Positions 1 to 15,400 of a stretch of DNA of 64,000 nucleotides are shown here, one piece after another. The notes beneath the pieces are model-generated. The model was not told the origin of the DNA and ran no database searches. It saw only the letters and a list, made by a program, of their open reading frames with translations. The stretch comes from Ascidia mentula. Lineage: Eukaryota; Chordata; Ascidiacea; Phlebobranchia; Ascidiidae. Position numbers and translations under genes: made by a program. The stretch's first letter is position 1, and the number at the start of each line of letters is the position of its first letter. The DNA is taken from NCBI GenBank assembly GCA_947561715.1, contig OX387199.1, positions 2,423,001 to 2,487,000 of the forward strand, in the 5' to 3' direction.

Positions 1-471
1 ACAGAAGTGATGAGACGTATTAATAGTGACCATGCCTGTCGCTCTCTATTAAATATTTCTGTCTACTTCGTCAACAAAAGGTTTTGCTCAGGCTACGTAA
101 CTTTTATCACTAAGAAACATCGGCGCGATATGACGAATAATCCACGGTAACATCAGCGAGATCGGTGATGACGCAAAACCCTGCTAACAGAACCTTTAGA
201 ATGACGATCCTCCTTCTCGTCAAATTGTTTCTTAGTTTTCCAAATAAAGTATGCTGTATATATGTTACATATACTTATGTGTTAATATTAGCTAAAAAAA
301 TCCACCATCTAAGCTTTCTACAGATCGCTAATTTTAACATATAAGCATATCGATACGGAGTGCGATCGACAACCTGCCAGAGGGCCTTTGGTTTAAATAG
401 ATTGAGTTTTTTTTTTCATTTGTAATTACATATTGCGAACAAATTGAACGGGTGTAAAAACAGAATCTCAC

Positions 472-3400
472 CTCCTGTAGAGAAGTTGCCATGTCTGCAA
501 GACTCGACACCAGAGTCCGATCGCTTTCCATCCACGTCATGAGGTTCGCGCTTCGCGTAGATTGTTCGGTAAGTCGCGCGCTGATGTTATTGAGGGATTC
601 GACGATTTCGTAATTCAAACGGTCGAATTCGTGCAGGGATCGGTCGTGGCTGGAAAACAGCAATAGGTTGAGAAATTTCAAGGTCAGAACCAAACCAAAA
701 ACGTCCTTGACTTGTTGATAAATTCAGAACAGACGTGTGACCACCAAATGCCATCTTTGCGCTCACGACATTGTATATCATTTGAGAGAAATATTCCGGA
801 CACACATTAATTTTTTTGTGCAATATTCCGGACACATACACAATTATTTAATCTTCAACCGAAAAGTTGCCACACTTATTTGGAGAAATTTAAGCTATAG
901 GTGACATATACACTAATTATTGACACGTGCCAACAGGTTACAATTCATACATACAGGTGAGAAACGGTGAAAAGTAAGTGACAGTGCAAATTTGTACGAA
1001 GCGCTGTGCAAACAGAAAATGAACGCAAGGGACGTGAGAGCGTGCCAAGTTCGACCGTGCGATGATAACATCTCAAGTCGCGAAAGTAGCGAGGAAATGC
1101 CGGGAGACCACTGAATTTCACAGTTAAAGAAGTCTGTTTCAACACAATTTCAAAAGATTTAAAGCACAAAAACAATTTCGAGACATTTTCAAGGACACAC
1201 ATATTTTTTTACCTCTTCTGTCCTCTGCATTCTTTTTAAAGACATGCAAAATTGTCATTAAATATGTTGCAGTGCTTGAAAAAAAAACATATCAGCTGGT
1301 CCACAAATGTTTGTACATTATCATAACTTGCAATTAATCCTGTACACTTTGGCATGGAGTGGACGTGTTTGCGCGTTTGAAATTTCGCAGGACACATTCC
1401 ACACTTATTGCTGCAGACTTATTGTCCCTTACTTCCTGTCTGCAGTTGTACCACCGAGTTGGAAAAAGCGTGGGAATTTCCCACAGAACGAACAAGAAAA
1501 CCAATCATGCAAGGAATTACAGAAAAATATTGGGAATAAAATCTCTGTCGAATTATGCTTTCGACAAGAAAAATTATACAAAATTTAATGCGCATTTTTT
1601 CAAATAACTATGCAGTTTTCGCACAATTGCCAACGTGAGTAAGCACTAACAAAAGTGCTGCATTATCCGACAGTCACTTAGCTAAGTTGATTTGCCGCAA
1701 ATTTATTTAATTGCAGCATATTTATTGCTAGTATTAAGCCAGCTGTGACTAACAGGTGCAAAATGCAAATCCACAATCTAGTTAATGCAAATAGCAGAAG
1801 AGCGCGACGCTGTTGGACGCGTGCCAAGTCCCGAGCAAACACAGCGGGCTGGGAAAGTTTGAGGGAAACACTGGCGCACGCCCCGGGAAGGCGCTAGCGG
1901 ATTCGGAAGTCAACGTAACAATCGGTCATTATGGCGTAATTGCCAAAGACGCAAACTTGAACTAGATGAGGTAACTGAAAATACGTCTCTGTCTAACGAA
2001 GTTGCAATCTGCATAATTTTCACTTTTTTGAAATTTTTGTTTTTTAGACTGTTTTACCATTTAAAAATTTTTTAAATTTATATCAACAAATTATTTCCCA
2101 AATATTAACTCTTCCATAAACACAAAACTACCTGCAAGCAAATGTTTACAACAGGCGGTCGACAAACCCAAATAAAAACATGAAGGGACGTACGTATATG
2201 CAAAACATTTTAAACTGAAAACAATCCAAACTCGGATGCTGAACGACAGCAAAAAAACACCACCAAGCCAGCACTCCACAGGCTTATTGTCCTGGGGTCA
2301 TTGCCACATTTTCTCTGCAACGTTTAAGGTTTAATCCCGATGGAATTACATTCTGATGAATGAGCAAATATACATTCAAGTTCTCGTCCCACAAAACAAA
2401 ACAAAACTTAATGTTTAGTGTGGCCTTGCAACTTTACTTTTTGACAACTGATGAAATGCCTGTATGTTCACAAAATGCATTTCTTTTGACACAAGTTTAG
2501 ACAATTTAGATATAATATGTAAATCTTACAATATATCGTATATGCATTATATCGTATATCAATTAATTGACTTCCAATAAAGAATTATACAACGTGGTTT
2601 TACGGTTACTTTTAGTGCCTGGTTAGTACCAACGTCATACACGATATGACATCTCCTGGTGACCTTGCAGACGTATTGTTAGTGCGCAATTACCCCGCTT
2701 CCTGTTCGCATTTATAGTCCAAAATTTGTAACGATCATGGAAACGGAAATGATCTAAATACGAATTTTAATTGACAGAAAATTCAAGGTTCAGAGCTTCG
2801 TTAAGGCTCGATTAAAAAAATTGAGATACATTTGAAAAAGAAGACCAGGTTAATAACAAACAAGCAAGGGTTTCCACATTAACGGCTTTGAAAAACTTTC
2901 AAATGGAATATATTCACATTCGGTTCCAACAAAAAATATTCCTAACAAAATTCAAAAACGTTCGCGATATTCCAGTTACAGAATTGTCCTGGTAATTTTC
3001 ATGGGTTCACAACAACATGTTTATTGACACCACGTAGTTGGAAAGTTGCAAGGTGCAAGTTCCAAAGCAAATTTGACCAGGCGTTCGGCAAACACAGGGC
3101 GCGCACGTCGCCGCTGGACGCGTGCCAAACCACGATCGCGACGTTCCACGACCTGGGAAAAGTGGGGAAGGAGATAATCGACGTCGCGCGCCGCGGGAAG
3201 GCGACAATGGAATCGGAAACGAACGTAACAATAGGTCATTACGACGTAATTACGAGCGCAGTGAACTTGGGAAAAAAGTTTCTGGTTTAAATACCCTCGC
3301 CCTGGCTGGAAGTTCATCAATTCAGCATTCAATCATCTATCTTCCAAGTAAGCAAAGCTATCAGAGAAAACGATGCATTCTATTCTTGCCGACCGTCCGT

Positions 3401-6400
3401 ATGCTGCCTATGATCCAAGGGCCAGTTTGGCGCCTCACACCGGGTACCTCGGGCATCAGGGCACGTTGGAGAACCAGCATTTCGCTTTTGCCGCCCCACA
3501 GCCAACGTCGTACTACTCGGGGTACGGGGTATTCCCCCAATTACCCCAACAGCTGCACCCCAGCTCAGGAAACATTTATCATCGGGAACCACAAAAACCG
3601 ACCAACTGCCTTCAAGAACCTGTCGCCTGCAAGTGGAAATCTCCGGACCAGAACATTTGCGGTATCGTCTTCCACGACCTCAATGACCTTGTGGGCCACG
3701 TGACCCACGACCACGTGGGCGGCATTGAGCAAACCGACCATACTTGCTATTGGGAAGGATGTTCCCGAACCGGCAAATCGTTTAAGGCCAAGTACAAGTT
3801 GGTGAACCACCTTCGCGTCCACACCGGCGAGAAACCTTTCGTCTGCAACTTCCCTGGATGCGGGAAAATGTTCGGAAGAAGCGAAAACCTCAAGATCCAC
3901 CTTCGAGTTCACACAGGTGAGAATGGTGGAATGCTCATGTGTATCTACATTGTGGTGAATGGTTTGAACTGAATATGTTTCGCAGAACATGTTTTTAAAT
4001 GTTATGTTCTGTTTCAGGAGAGAAACCATTTCCTTGCAAGTTTCCTGGCTGCGACAGAAGATTTGCAAACAGCTCGGATCGCAAGAAGCACAGCTACATG
4101 CACAACACCGAAAAACTCTACGTCTGCAAGGTAAATTGTGATTCTTCAACCCCAGTGTGTCGTTTTGACGAACTTTGTAAAGAGTCCGAAACAATTACAC
4201 GAACTACATTTTTCATATGCTTTAAACGATTATTTCCTCATTGCAGTACGAAGGATGCGACAGAAGCTACACTCACCCAAGCTCACTGCGCAAACACATC
4301 AAGATGCATGAAGCCAACGGTGACGTCATGATTGCGTCACCGTCTTCTTCATCAAACGCGTCAATCGAAGCCCTCTCACCCATTCCAAGCCCACAAACCG
4401 GCAACGAAGCTGTAACCGTCAAGTCGTCCAGCCCCAAAAATGATGACGTCAATCCATCTTTCCCGACGTCATCACCCATAAAAGAAATCGGCCACTGGGA
4501 TCAGCAGAGAGGGGACTTGTACATGCCATACAACCACCGCCAACAACACCCACATCAATACCAGCAGCCCATGGCTACTTTTCAACCATCTTTCAACCAG
4601 TTTTCCGCAGACAGTTGGTCCAACCCCAGTTTCGTTTTGGGAAATGGTTTCGGGCATTGACCTTCAACACAGTTCTTTGACCCCAGCTTGTGCCTATAAC
4701 TCTCGTTTTCCGATACAATCATATATAATTTGTGAATACCTTGACAGTTTTTTTGCAGTTTTCCCTCGCATTTTTTACGATTATTTTGTGGCTTGTTCTA
4801 ATAAACAGCAAAATTAAAGATTTCGTTTTCGAAGAAATTTTCATCAAAGCAGAATAAAACTTATAATCTAATTGAAATTTTTTTGTTTTCGATTTGTATG
4901 AGTCACTTTAAAAGATTTTTGATTTGAATATTAATAGTTTTGTGGCCAATAGTTTATTGTCTAGAAAAGAAAATATTGCCCGAACCAGGAATTTATGTTT
5001 CGCACCGTGTAAAAAATTAAATGTCATTCCTCTGCTTGCACGAGGACGTACAGAAAGTATAATAAGACAATTAAACGTTCTTAATCGTTCAATCAAACAA
5101 TACGACAGACGCTTAATCTCATAGTGACGGAACAATGCATTTACGAAACCGGGGAAACGCAGGTGAACGTCAGGGAATTCGGATGCAGTCGATAATGACG
5201 TAACAATGAAGTAATTAAAAGCTGGAAATAGCTCGATGTGAGGCCTTTGTTTGCACAATTACTTTGGCTTGTGCGACAATATGAATTGACAATTGTCTGT
5301 GGCGTATTGAATATACGCGTAGTTTTTTTGTTTTGCCACACGGAGGTACTAAATAGACAGGTTTTGTTTAATGCTGTTGGCGCTATATTATACACAAGAA
5401 AGCGTTTGCTTGAGAACTTTTCTAAATACACACATGTTGGAATACTAATTTTTGAAACAGTCCATTTGCTTTCGCTATATCAATTCGTAAACCACCACTC
5501 AATCAGAATTCCATACATGAGTTATAGATAGACATAAATATATTAATTCTGTATACAGAAAAAAATGATTAGATTACCTTCTGGATAGCCAATGTTAAAT
5601 ACACTTGTTCAAGACACGAAATTATTTTTTATTTTCTTTCTTGTGTGAAACCAAGTTGCAACTTTTGGTACCACCGAAGGCGAGAAGGAAAATAAAAGAA
5701 GTAAATATTGGAGCACCATGGCTGAGAAAAATTAACCAAAGCCCGTAGAACAGAACAGGAAAAATACAACTAAAGTTTAAAAAGCAATGGAATAAATAAC
5801 ATCAAATTTTGTTTAAACACCTTCAAGTACTGCAGTTTAAAATATTGCTTGCAGAATAATTTCACACCAACTTGCGAAAAAAGATTGTTTCCAAATAATT
5901 GGATTCCATAAATTAATTTGATTCCGACGCAGCTGCGAAATCGCGTGTTTTTTCCCAACAATCCAGCAGTGGAACCCGAACATCGGCGCGAAAATTCGAC
6001 GATTCCCGTCGCTCGAGGAGCGAAAGTCAAGTTTGTCGATTGACCGCGTCCTGGCGCGTGTCCGTTCGGTCAACAATCGTCGTAGTGACGTAACAATGGT
6101 CGCGTGTCGCGAACGATAAGCGTCCGGCGCGCGAGGAAGCGACGGAAGTCAGGTAATGGCAGTTATTACGGTAATGACATTGGGGCTGGGAAGCGGATGA
6201 AATGAATTTACGTCGAACAAAAGGCGTCTGGATCAACTTGTGGGAATTTCATAAACGCGACGTTGATGCGACTGAAATAAGAAACCTCCAGATTTCCGAT
6301 CATGGCCTTGGTTAAACACGTGGCGTTAATAGGTGATATTTTTCATACATAATTTAAACGAAAATTATGGGGTAAACTGTATGTTTGTGGAGTCTAGAAA

Positions 6401-9400
6401 CCAGCGATGAACGCACAGAATTATCGTCTTTGTTTCCCACACGACCGTTTTTTTGGACACGTCGTTCAAACAATCAAAATATTACAAAAAACTCCTAATT
6501 TTTAAACCAATTTGTATCCCATAAACGGTAAGCGCAAAAGTTCCTGCTGACCCAAGAAACGAAACGAAGAAATTTTGACAAGAAACGATTCGAAAAATTC
6601 ATAAACTTCGTGAAACGACAACTTGTTTTGACCGCAAAATTCGCACGAGAATTGAAACTCGCAAAAACTCGCATGGAAAGTGCAAATAAACAACACGGTC
6701 AAGTGCAAACACGAGCAGCAGTGTGCTGGCCAACACCTCTCACCAACCCGCTACGCGCGCGCCAAGTCGCGTGCCGAGCTGGGGGTAATTAGTGAACAAT
6801 GCAAACAGCGTTAGGCGCGTAGCGGGTTTGCGGAAGGGCGTAATTGGAGGTGAATGTTAAGAAGAAGGGAAGAGGAGACAGTGGGACGCGGGTATATAAC
6901 GGTGAACAGCATGGTGTGAAGTCATCAGCTGTGGCTCTTAGTGGGCAGTCACAGCTTCCAGCCTATGTACGTTCATAGGAACGTTCAGTTTCATTTTGAT
7001 TTTGTTCCGTCGTAATTCCGTTTAGAATTTTCAATGTTTATTTTTTTTCTCTCGGCACGAATTTACAAAAACATTTTTTCCAACATCTTCAATACTTTTC
7101 AACAGGCGCACCGCTAAACTAATTTTTCTATTTTGCAGATAACGTTGATCTTTATTACAAAGCAACTATCAAATCACTATGATGCAATCTTCAGTTGTTG
7201 CTGACCGTCCGTACGCTGCGTACGACCCACGAGCTACTTTCCCTGCTGCTCACGGGGCGTTTTTCCCGCAGCAAACAACTTACGAACCATCAGTGGTATT
7301 TCCCAGCCATCCGGCTATGTCTTACTACTCCGGCTACGGAATGTTGCCACAAATGGCCCAGAACTTGCCCCAAGCACCACAGGGGGGTTATTACACTCCA
7401 CAGCAAATGCATACGGAAGGGCAAAGCACGGTTCTGCAAGAGCCAGTCGCCTGCAAGTGGAAAACAGCCAACCAGAACGGTGGTCATGTTTGCGGCATCG
7501 TCTTCCACGACCTTAATGACCTTGTGAACCACGTGACCCGAGACCACGTAGGCGGCATCGAACAGAGCGACCACTCCTGTTACTGGGATGGTTGTTCTCG
7601 CAATGGCTCAGCTTTTAAAGCCAAGTACAAGTTGGTGAACCACCTTCGCGTCCACACCGGCGAGAAACCTTTCGTCTGCAACTTCCCTGGATGCGGAAAA
7701 ATGTTCGGCAGAAGCGAAAATCTCAAGATCCATAAGAGAACGCACACAGGTAAGGATCGCTTTTCCCCCCTGCTCATTAAAACGACGTGGTTGCTTTCTA
7801 TGGAACATTAAGTTGTGACGTGCTTGAAAAAATCTAATTTCTCGTTTGTTTCAGGAGAGAAACCATTTCCTTGTAAGTTTCCTGGCTGCAACAGAAGATT
7901 TGCAAACAGCTCGGACCGCAAGAAGCACAGCTACATGCACAACACCGAAAAACTCTACGCTTGCAATGTAAGTATTTGAACCGTCTTTTGTTTAAGATCT
8001 AAACTGTTTTCAATTCTTTTAATTTTCCCGCCAAGCTAAAATATTCACAAACAATTCATTCTTGTTTATGTTCTCACAGTACGAAGGTTGCGACCGCACC
8101 TATTCCCATCCCAGTTCCCTACGCAAGCACATCAAAATGCACGAAAGTAACGGTGACGTCATCAGCACCAACAGCGATACGTCACCGTCTACGTCACCAA
8201 GCTCATCATGCGGCTCCCCTGACAACGTCCTGACATCTCTACCCCATCCCGCACACCAAGTAAACGAAAGTGCGTCGTCACCAATCATGGCGTCACCACC
8301 GATTATGGCGTCGTCGCCGATTATGACGTCATCGCCAACGTCAATCGCTCCCAAGAATGGGTGGCAGGATATTAATGGCTATGCAGCATATTCCAGTGAA
8401 CAAAACGAGAATTCAACCCCGAACACGATGAACCAAATGTTTCCATATCAATCAGTGCAACCGCAATACGTGGAACCTTACTTTAATTTCTCATCTGCTG
8501 TGTCGGGATTCAATGAATATCGTTAACTCTGCCAGCGAGCGTTAATTTTTGTCCTTTTTGTGTTTATCTACATATTTATGACAATACAGCGAAGCACGAA
8601 AAGTTGGTGGTTGTGGTTGATGGCTCACTATTAGAAACAATAAACAACATAGAGACAATAATACAACAACAGTCGTATAACTGTATAGTGTTTGTGCTGA
8701 TTTGCAGCGAATTTGGAAACGCTTTACAGGGTGTAACTTGTGAACTTTTAAATAATAGCAGCTATTGATAAATTATAAATTAGAAACTTGATCGCACAAG
8801 CATTGAATGCCCGCATACAAGAATCCATTGGAATGAACGTGTGACTCCAAAGTCAAACAGAAACATACCTCCGCAAGTGCATGTCCAAGGTTCCGATCCG
8901 TCTCGTGTTCTCCTCCGCAACCACCTCCGCTGACGTCACCGACGCTCTTATTCTGGCTGTGTCTTGGTTGAGGCGGGAGATGGAGGCGGTGTGGCTGTCG
9001 ATGGATTCCATCAAGCCGCGTTGATTAATTTGAACCGATGCCATGGTAACGCCCTGGAGAGTGGTGAAACTTGGGTGAATCCAAACTTGACTTTATACAA
9101 CATGCGTTTATGTAAAAATGGAATAGCGTGCAGTTATGTTGGGATAATGTCGCTTATAGAACAAAAACATCACGAGTATGGCCTACGAGAGGCCCCAAAA
9201 CACCAACTTTGTAAATGTAAGGCCCCACGAACACCAACGTTGCCAATGTAGGGCCCCACGAAAAGGAAAAGAACACGAATGTTTGTCTAAAAATCTAGGG
9301 ATTTGTATCTTAAAGGCCAGGTTCCAGACAAAGCTTATTATCTCAAAAAGAAAAACGTGCAATGGCATATTATTTCTCTCAAGGGCACGGGACATAATTT

Positions 9401-12400
9401 AGTTTGGGTTTCATACAGGGAAGGTAATTTTATTCATTTGAGCACATTTAGAAAGGAGAAACAGGTTTAGGCAACGGCGGACTTTTTTTTCAAGGACGTG
9501 GACAATGATATCACAAAATATCACAACATTCGCGGTAATTAACATCCCTATTCTTGAACACAGGCGCCTTTGGCAGTCTTAAAACTCTCCGAAACACATT
9601 TTTTCGTGTAGCCAATCAGACCATTACCTGGTTAATTCTGTCGCTTAGCACACGTTGTATGATGTCTGTGAAGTTTCTCATGATGAACCGCAAACCTCTC
9701 ACTTCACGCAGATGTCTTTCGATCTGCGTCGAGATCGCATCGTCTATGTGTTCCTTTCCCTCTGTCAGTGATTCGTTCAACTGCACCACAACATTACGCA
9801 CTGTGTCCAGCGCCTCGCCCTGTTCGTTGATGACGTTGTACACCTGCGGGTGACGTCATGATCACAGATTGTTTGGAACTAACCATAGAGATTTAACTGG
9901 CATGGAAACCAATGTATATAAAATAAGAATACGGAGTATGTATATAACACGTAGCTTTGCATCTTTAAACTGGTTTAAAATACAATGTAAACGGCTAATT
10001 AATTTATCTGGAACTTAAAAGCTCACACTATCGGACAATGTTGTTATATTTCGGTGCAGTTTGCGGTGTTCTGTTAAAGCTCTCGTGTTAAGCTCGATCG
10101 TATCCCGGAGATTCGAATCCGCTCGATGAAGATCCGATATCCAATCTAAGGTAAAGTTTTTTTTCTTTAAGCATTAAATACAAAGGAGTCATCAATGCAA
10201 TTTCAAAACAATGCAACATTTTGCGCAAAAATCGTTAACTCTTCATTACTTTCTGCTTGATGAAGTTCATCGGACCAAACAAGGATTTCTGCTCTCAGGG
10301 TGGCATTGAGACTCTCTACCGCCATTAAGCGGGCGTCCTGTGATTGGTGATGTTGTCGAGCCGTAGCCTGAAAGTCTGTTAACTAAAAGCACAACAAAAC
10401 GAAACACATTTAAATTTTAATTCCACGAATTTCTTGATACGATCCTAACCTGTGACGTCACGCGCCCTATCTTACGGTTGAGTTCATTTCGTGTGTGATG
10501 ATGCGTGTCCCTCATTTCGTCGTGGTCGGTTCTCAACATTTTTATTGCGCCACGAGTGGAATTCCGGTTGCTTGCGTAAGCTGCGATATAATTTCTTGTT
10601 GCAGAAAGAAATGATACGACTACACAGCTTATCCAGCAAACACGTTAATGATTTGGTCACCTATGTTGAATGTTTGTCTATAACGCGAGACACAAAAATG
10701 AGTGAGTAGAACGGCCAATGAAGGCATACAAACCTGTTCTGTCGCTTTCCAGCGCTTGAGATAAGATCCCAAGTCTCATCTTGTTCCCGACAATCTGTTG
10801 TCCGTATTCTCTTAGGCTGGAATCAACCGCATTTAGTCTGGAAAGAGGTTAGATATGAGTAATAAAGTCTGCGATTACGTCATGTCGTATCTGGTTTTTC
10901 TAGGCCTCAATTTATAAAAATAAAAAAAAATGCGTGCCAAATACTTTTGGCGTATTATCTTAAATATAAATTCCAAAGCTAAGAATTTGCAGATTATCAT
11001 GTCACTAATGCTGACGTTTCAAACATTCAATAAACTATGTTCATCACCATCAGTGCGACTAAAAAAAAGTTATTCAAATTCTGTGTCAGTGTCAATTTAA
11101 TGAAACCCACAGACATATATTTCCTTTTCCTTAAGCAGACGAGTGTTTTATGCCCAACCAGAACCGTCATATGCTGACTTACTGATTAAAAAAAAAACTT
11201 TTCCATGGAACAAGTGCAATCATTACATTCAAACCTGCCGTTGGTGATGATATGCATTTCCCTGTTCTCAGCAATTTCCATTTCCAGCGTTCCGAGTCGA
11301 TTGTCTATTACCAGTACCGTGGATCTCGTATTGCCGATGTTCCGTTGTAATCGACCAGCTCGCCGTTGAAGGTGAATCAGTGTGTCTTTGTGATCAGTGG
11401 CGTTCTTCTCCAACACCGAAGTCCTGTTTCAAACCGAAGTAAAGGAGTTTTGTTACGAGAACATTCTGCGCCACCTGACGATTACTCTGCGACATTGGTC
11501 GGCAACCCATTCCCAGGAGTGTTCGGTTTACAAATTATATCACGATGTGAATTTTTGTGCGTAGAATTAAACCTAAAAGTGCTGTAAAATTAAATCACTA
11601 TGTTTTTAGTGTTTAACTTAGATTAAACCCTCGCACCCCCAAAAACTCAGCTTCAAAGATTGTTTCGCAATTTCTGTAAACTTTTTAAATAGTTACCTCA
11701 ACTTTAAGAGACCTATTTGATTTTGAAGATGTTCATCCAAGGCAGTGATCTCCTCAACACGATCGAGAAACAGTTCGGATATACTCATGTTCACAGATAG
11801 AAGAATACCATTAAGTCTGTTAGTCAACGAGGTTTGGCCTTCTTGAAACTTTCCCTATGAACAACCAGATACAGACTCACACCAAATTATTTTAGTTTTG
11901 CGCTTACGACTGCAACCTAAATTAACAATACATGCTCTCTTTGAAGTGGGCACCGATAAAACCTGGAGGTTATAAAGTCAAGACAACAGTTGAAAGCGAT
12001 TTCCTCACGGAGAATCACACGCTGACAATACGATCGCAAGCACAAGTAAAATTAACCTGACAATGTCATTATTCTGTGCAAAATGAACAGAAATAAGTCG
12101 CAGTTCGACCAGGATTGGACTTAAACTCTCTGGCAACAAGAGTAAACCACAAAACACCGAAGAAAACAGCTCCAAACTCCCACCTGATCATCAGCAACTC
12201 TGTTTAACTTGTTGTTAATCTCCACAAATGCTGCCTCGTTGTTGAGAAGATAACTTGTGATGGTTTGGGAAAGCAACTCCTGGTCTGACGTCACCTTTTC
12301 GTACGATGACGTCAGATCGCCAAGGTTGCGAACCAGTGACTGAAAGCGTGACGCTACGATGCGACGTAAAGAGCTCAAGTCTGACGTCACGGTGTGACGT

Positions 12401-15400
12401 AACGACATCGATGCGTTGTTGATTCGAAAATTGTGATCGTCAATATTTTCTTGCAAACGCTTTGAAAGAATTCGTTTTAAATTGTGGTTTTTAATTGAAT
12501 TTAATAGGAGGCCCAAGCGCATGCATGTGAATTCAACAATCGTTGTTGTTTTGAAACTTGCTGTTAACAAAGTTGGATTAAAATTAAAATATCGTGTTTT
12601 GTCATTTTTCGTCACATAAAATGTAATTTAGCTAGTTCAGTGCCCTCGTAACCTCAAGTAATATACGCTCTTGACTCTCTGTACCATAAAGATATCGGTG
12701 AACTAAAATTAAGAATTTAAAAACCTAATATTCATACTGTAAGTCTCTCCCATAGCCTTCCCTCGGCTTGATTTAACCTCGCTACGTAGGAATTGAGCGT
12801 AGCGTATCTGTTGGACTGACGCGATACAGCCGATCTTAGTTGGTGGTAGGAACTGTTCAGGAAGATGACTGACTCGTAGATGGAATCACGCTGACCTGGG
12901 ATTCCATTGCTTAAATGTAAAAAAATGTAAAATGAACGCTTTGTATTGTTACGGACAGGTTTATTAACATTTTTATGCTACTTGAACCCTTGTGCGTATA
13001 TGGTCGCTAGTTTACTGGAGCTACAGTTATTATCATTTCTGATTAATTAGTTATTATCATGTATGTTAACATTCTTTTGTCATTAACAAGCTGTTTTTGT
13101 TTACACTTATTTGTGGGCATCGTCAGCGTTAAATAGAAAAAGAACTACTAAAGCAATCGACCATGAGTAGTGCATTGCATGTAAACTGGTTACAACATAA
13201 CATATATGAATACAAAGAGTAGTTCAACTGATTTAAAAAGGTTTGGTCGTCTAAGCCAGTGCTGCCCTACTTGTGGGTTGCGAAGCATTTCTAAATGTTA
13301 CAGTTTTCTATTAGATCACGAAATTATTGCACTATCATTACGTAACATTTATGCAACAATTGTTTTTTATTCGTTTGGTCATATCTCATTGTGAGTCGCA
13401 CAATAAAACTTGCATTAAAAGTGGGTCGCGAACTGAAAAAGGTTGGGAAGCACTGGTCTAAGCAATCATACCTAGTACGACAAGCTTAATTTATGTCAAC
13501 CAACCGCATGCTTTCTTCTAAATTCCGGATATTCCCTTCAACCGAATCAACTCTGTTTTCTACAGCGTTGGTGCGAGCAAAACAATCTTGTCTCGTTGAG
13601 CCAGCAAGTGTCCTTACGTCAGTCATGATATTGTTAAGTCTGTCAAATTAAAGCTTTTTTTTTAATATACGGCGCGGTCAATATTAGGAATATTTTGTTT
13701 AAATATGTTATTAAAATATTTGTTTTTGAATGTTTATTATTAGGATGACTCTAAAAGAACTGAACTGATATTTAAAATGTATGCAATGACGAAAAACATA
13801 AACGAATCTTGAATCTTAAATCTTAACATTTTTTTGTGACAATGTGATTACAGGACCAAATTAAACCAAAGGTCGTTTTTTGTGATAAAATTTAATTTGC
13901 TGATCAATATTTTGGTAAAAAAAATTATTTTGGTAAAAATTTTGAACATTGAAACCAAATTTTGTGGCTAACTGTGTTTCATTGACCGCAGTTGTGGTCA
14001 CGTGATCTCTGAGCTCCTGTTGAAGATTTTCGACGTCGAATCGAGTCGACACCAGTTGTTGGATTTGCTTGGCGACGAATTCGGTCGTGGCTTGGAGGTT
14101 GTTCGTGTTGTCGGTCACCGAAGCCTGCAGTCGAGCCAACTCGGCCGCGTCCAACTGGCGAAGTTCATCAACTCGGGTTTGTAAATGATGGAAGAGGGTT
14201 GAATTGATGGCCGATGCGTGGCTCCGAATGCTTTCTGCAAAAAGAGCGTTGATGTTTAGGAGTAAGACAGAACTATGATTATCTTAAGTAAATGTCGTTT
14301 TTAACAAAGCGTTGTTTTGTTTAACTTTCAAATAACGTTTTGGACGAAACACCCTAGCAAGATGAAGATATAAACAAACATTACAATAATTTGAGAAAAA
14401 GGTCGCACAAGAAATTGAATCAATTATTTTTAGTCATATTTTACCGTGGATGTTTCGGTTCATGCGACTCGCCGATCTCTGGTGGTTAATGATTGTTTGC
14501 TGCAGACGTTTGATGACCAACCGCTGCATATCCATTTTGTGGGTCATCTCGTCAACTTTCCTGTTGTTCACCCTCACAGCTAACGCACTTTCATCAGCTC
14601 TGTTTCGAGCCTTTGAAAAAAACAAACAATAAACTGCACAGTGATTTTCGACATTTTAAAATTGTTTTTTCTTATATATTTTTTCAAGGTATATATTTTG
14701 AAGAGTATATTTGTTTTTCCAACGGAAAGAATCAAATGTACACAAAAAGTAACGCATAACGTGTTTAAATACTGGATGACATTTCCCAAGTGAATAGGTT
14801 TTCAAAAACTAAGTTTCTCACAAATATTTTGGAAACACTGCCGGCGTGAAATTCTCACAAGACCGCCTTTGAGTTTTAATTTCACCACTCGGAAACGGTA
14901 AAAACAACTATCGGTGACGCTATTCTTGGCCGGTAAAATTCCCAACAATCCTCAATCACATTTGTTACCTCGTGTATGCGTTCGCTCATCATGTCTGTTT
15001 TGCTGGAGAGAACAGCCACCGTTTCACAACACGTTCCTGCTTCATCCAGGATCCTCTGCAAGCCATCTATCTTCACATTTTGTGCCGCCACCACGTCCTT
15101 GACTCGTTTCAGTTCGGCTGCTTCACGAGCCGAAGACACGTCAAAAACCACATTCTTCGATCCGCTGTTTGGTGACTGGTTTGGAAAAAAATGATTATAT
15201 GTATACATGTTTACGTTTTTTTTTTGTATGTTTAAATTAATACAAAACCAATTTAAATAAAGTTTCTCAAAAGAGGAAAAATTAAAAGTCAATGCCAAAG
15301 ACGAAAGCTTTTCTACATGTAGTTAGATTGGCTTGAGTAAAACGCTAGGATTTACCAAGAACGCATTTCGTGTTGAAAACTAGTTTATCTATTGCTCTGC

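Noticed and set aside
2352-2362. CTGATGAATGAG, a partial hammerhead core
   Set aside because: No stem II hairpin and no GAAA follow; chance match.
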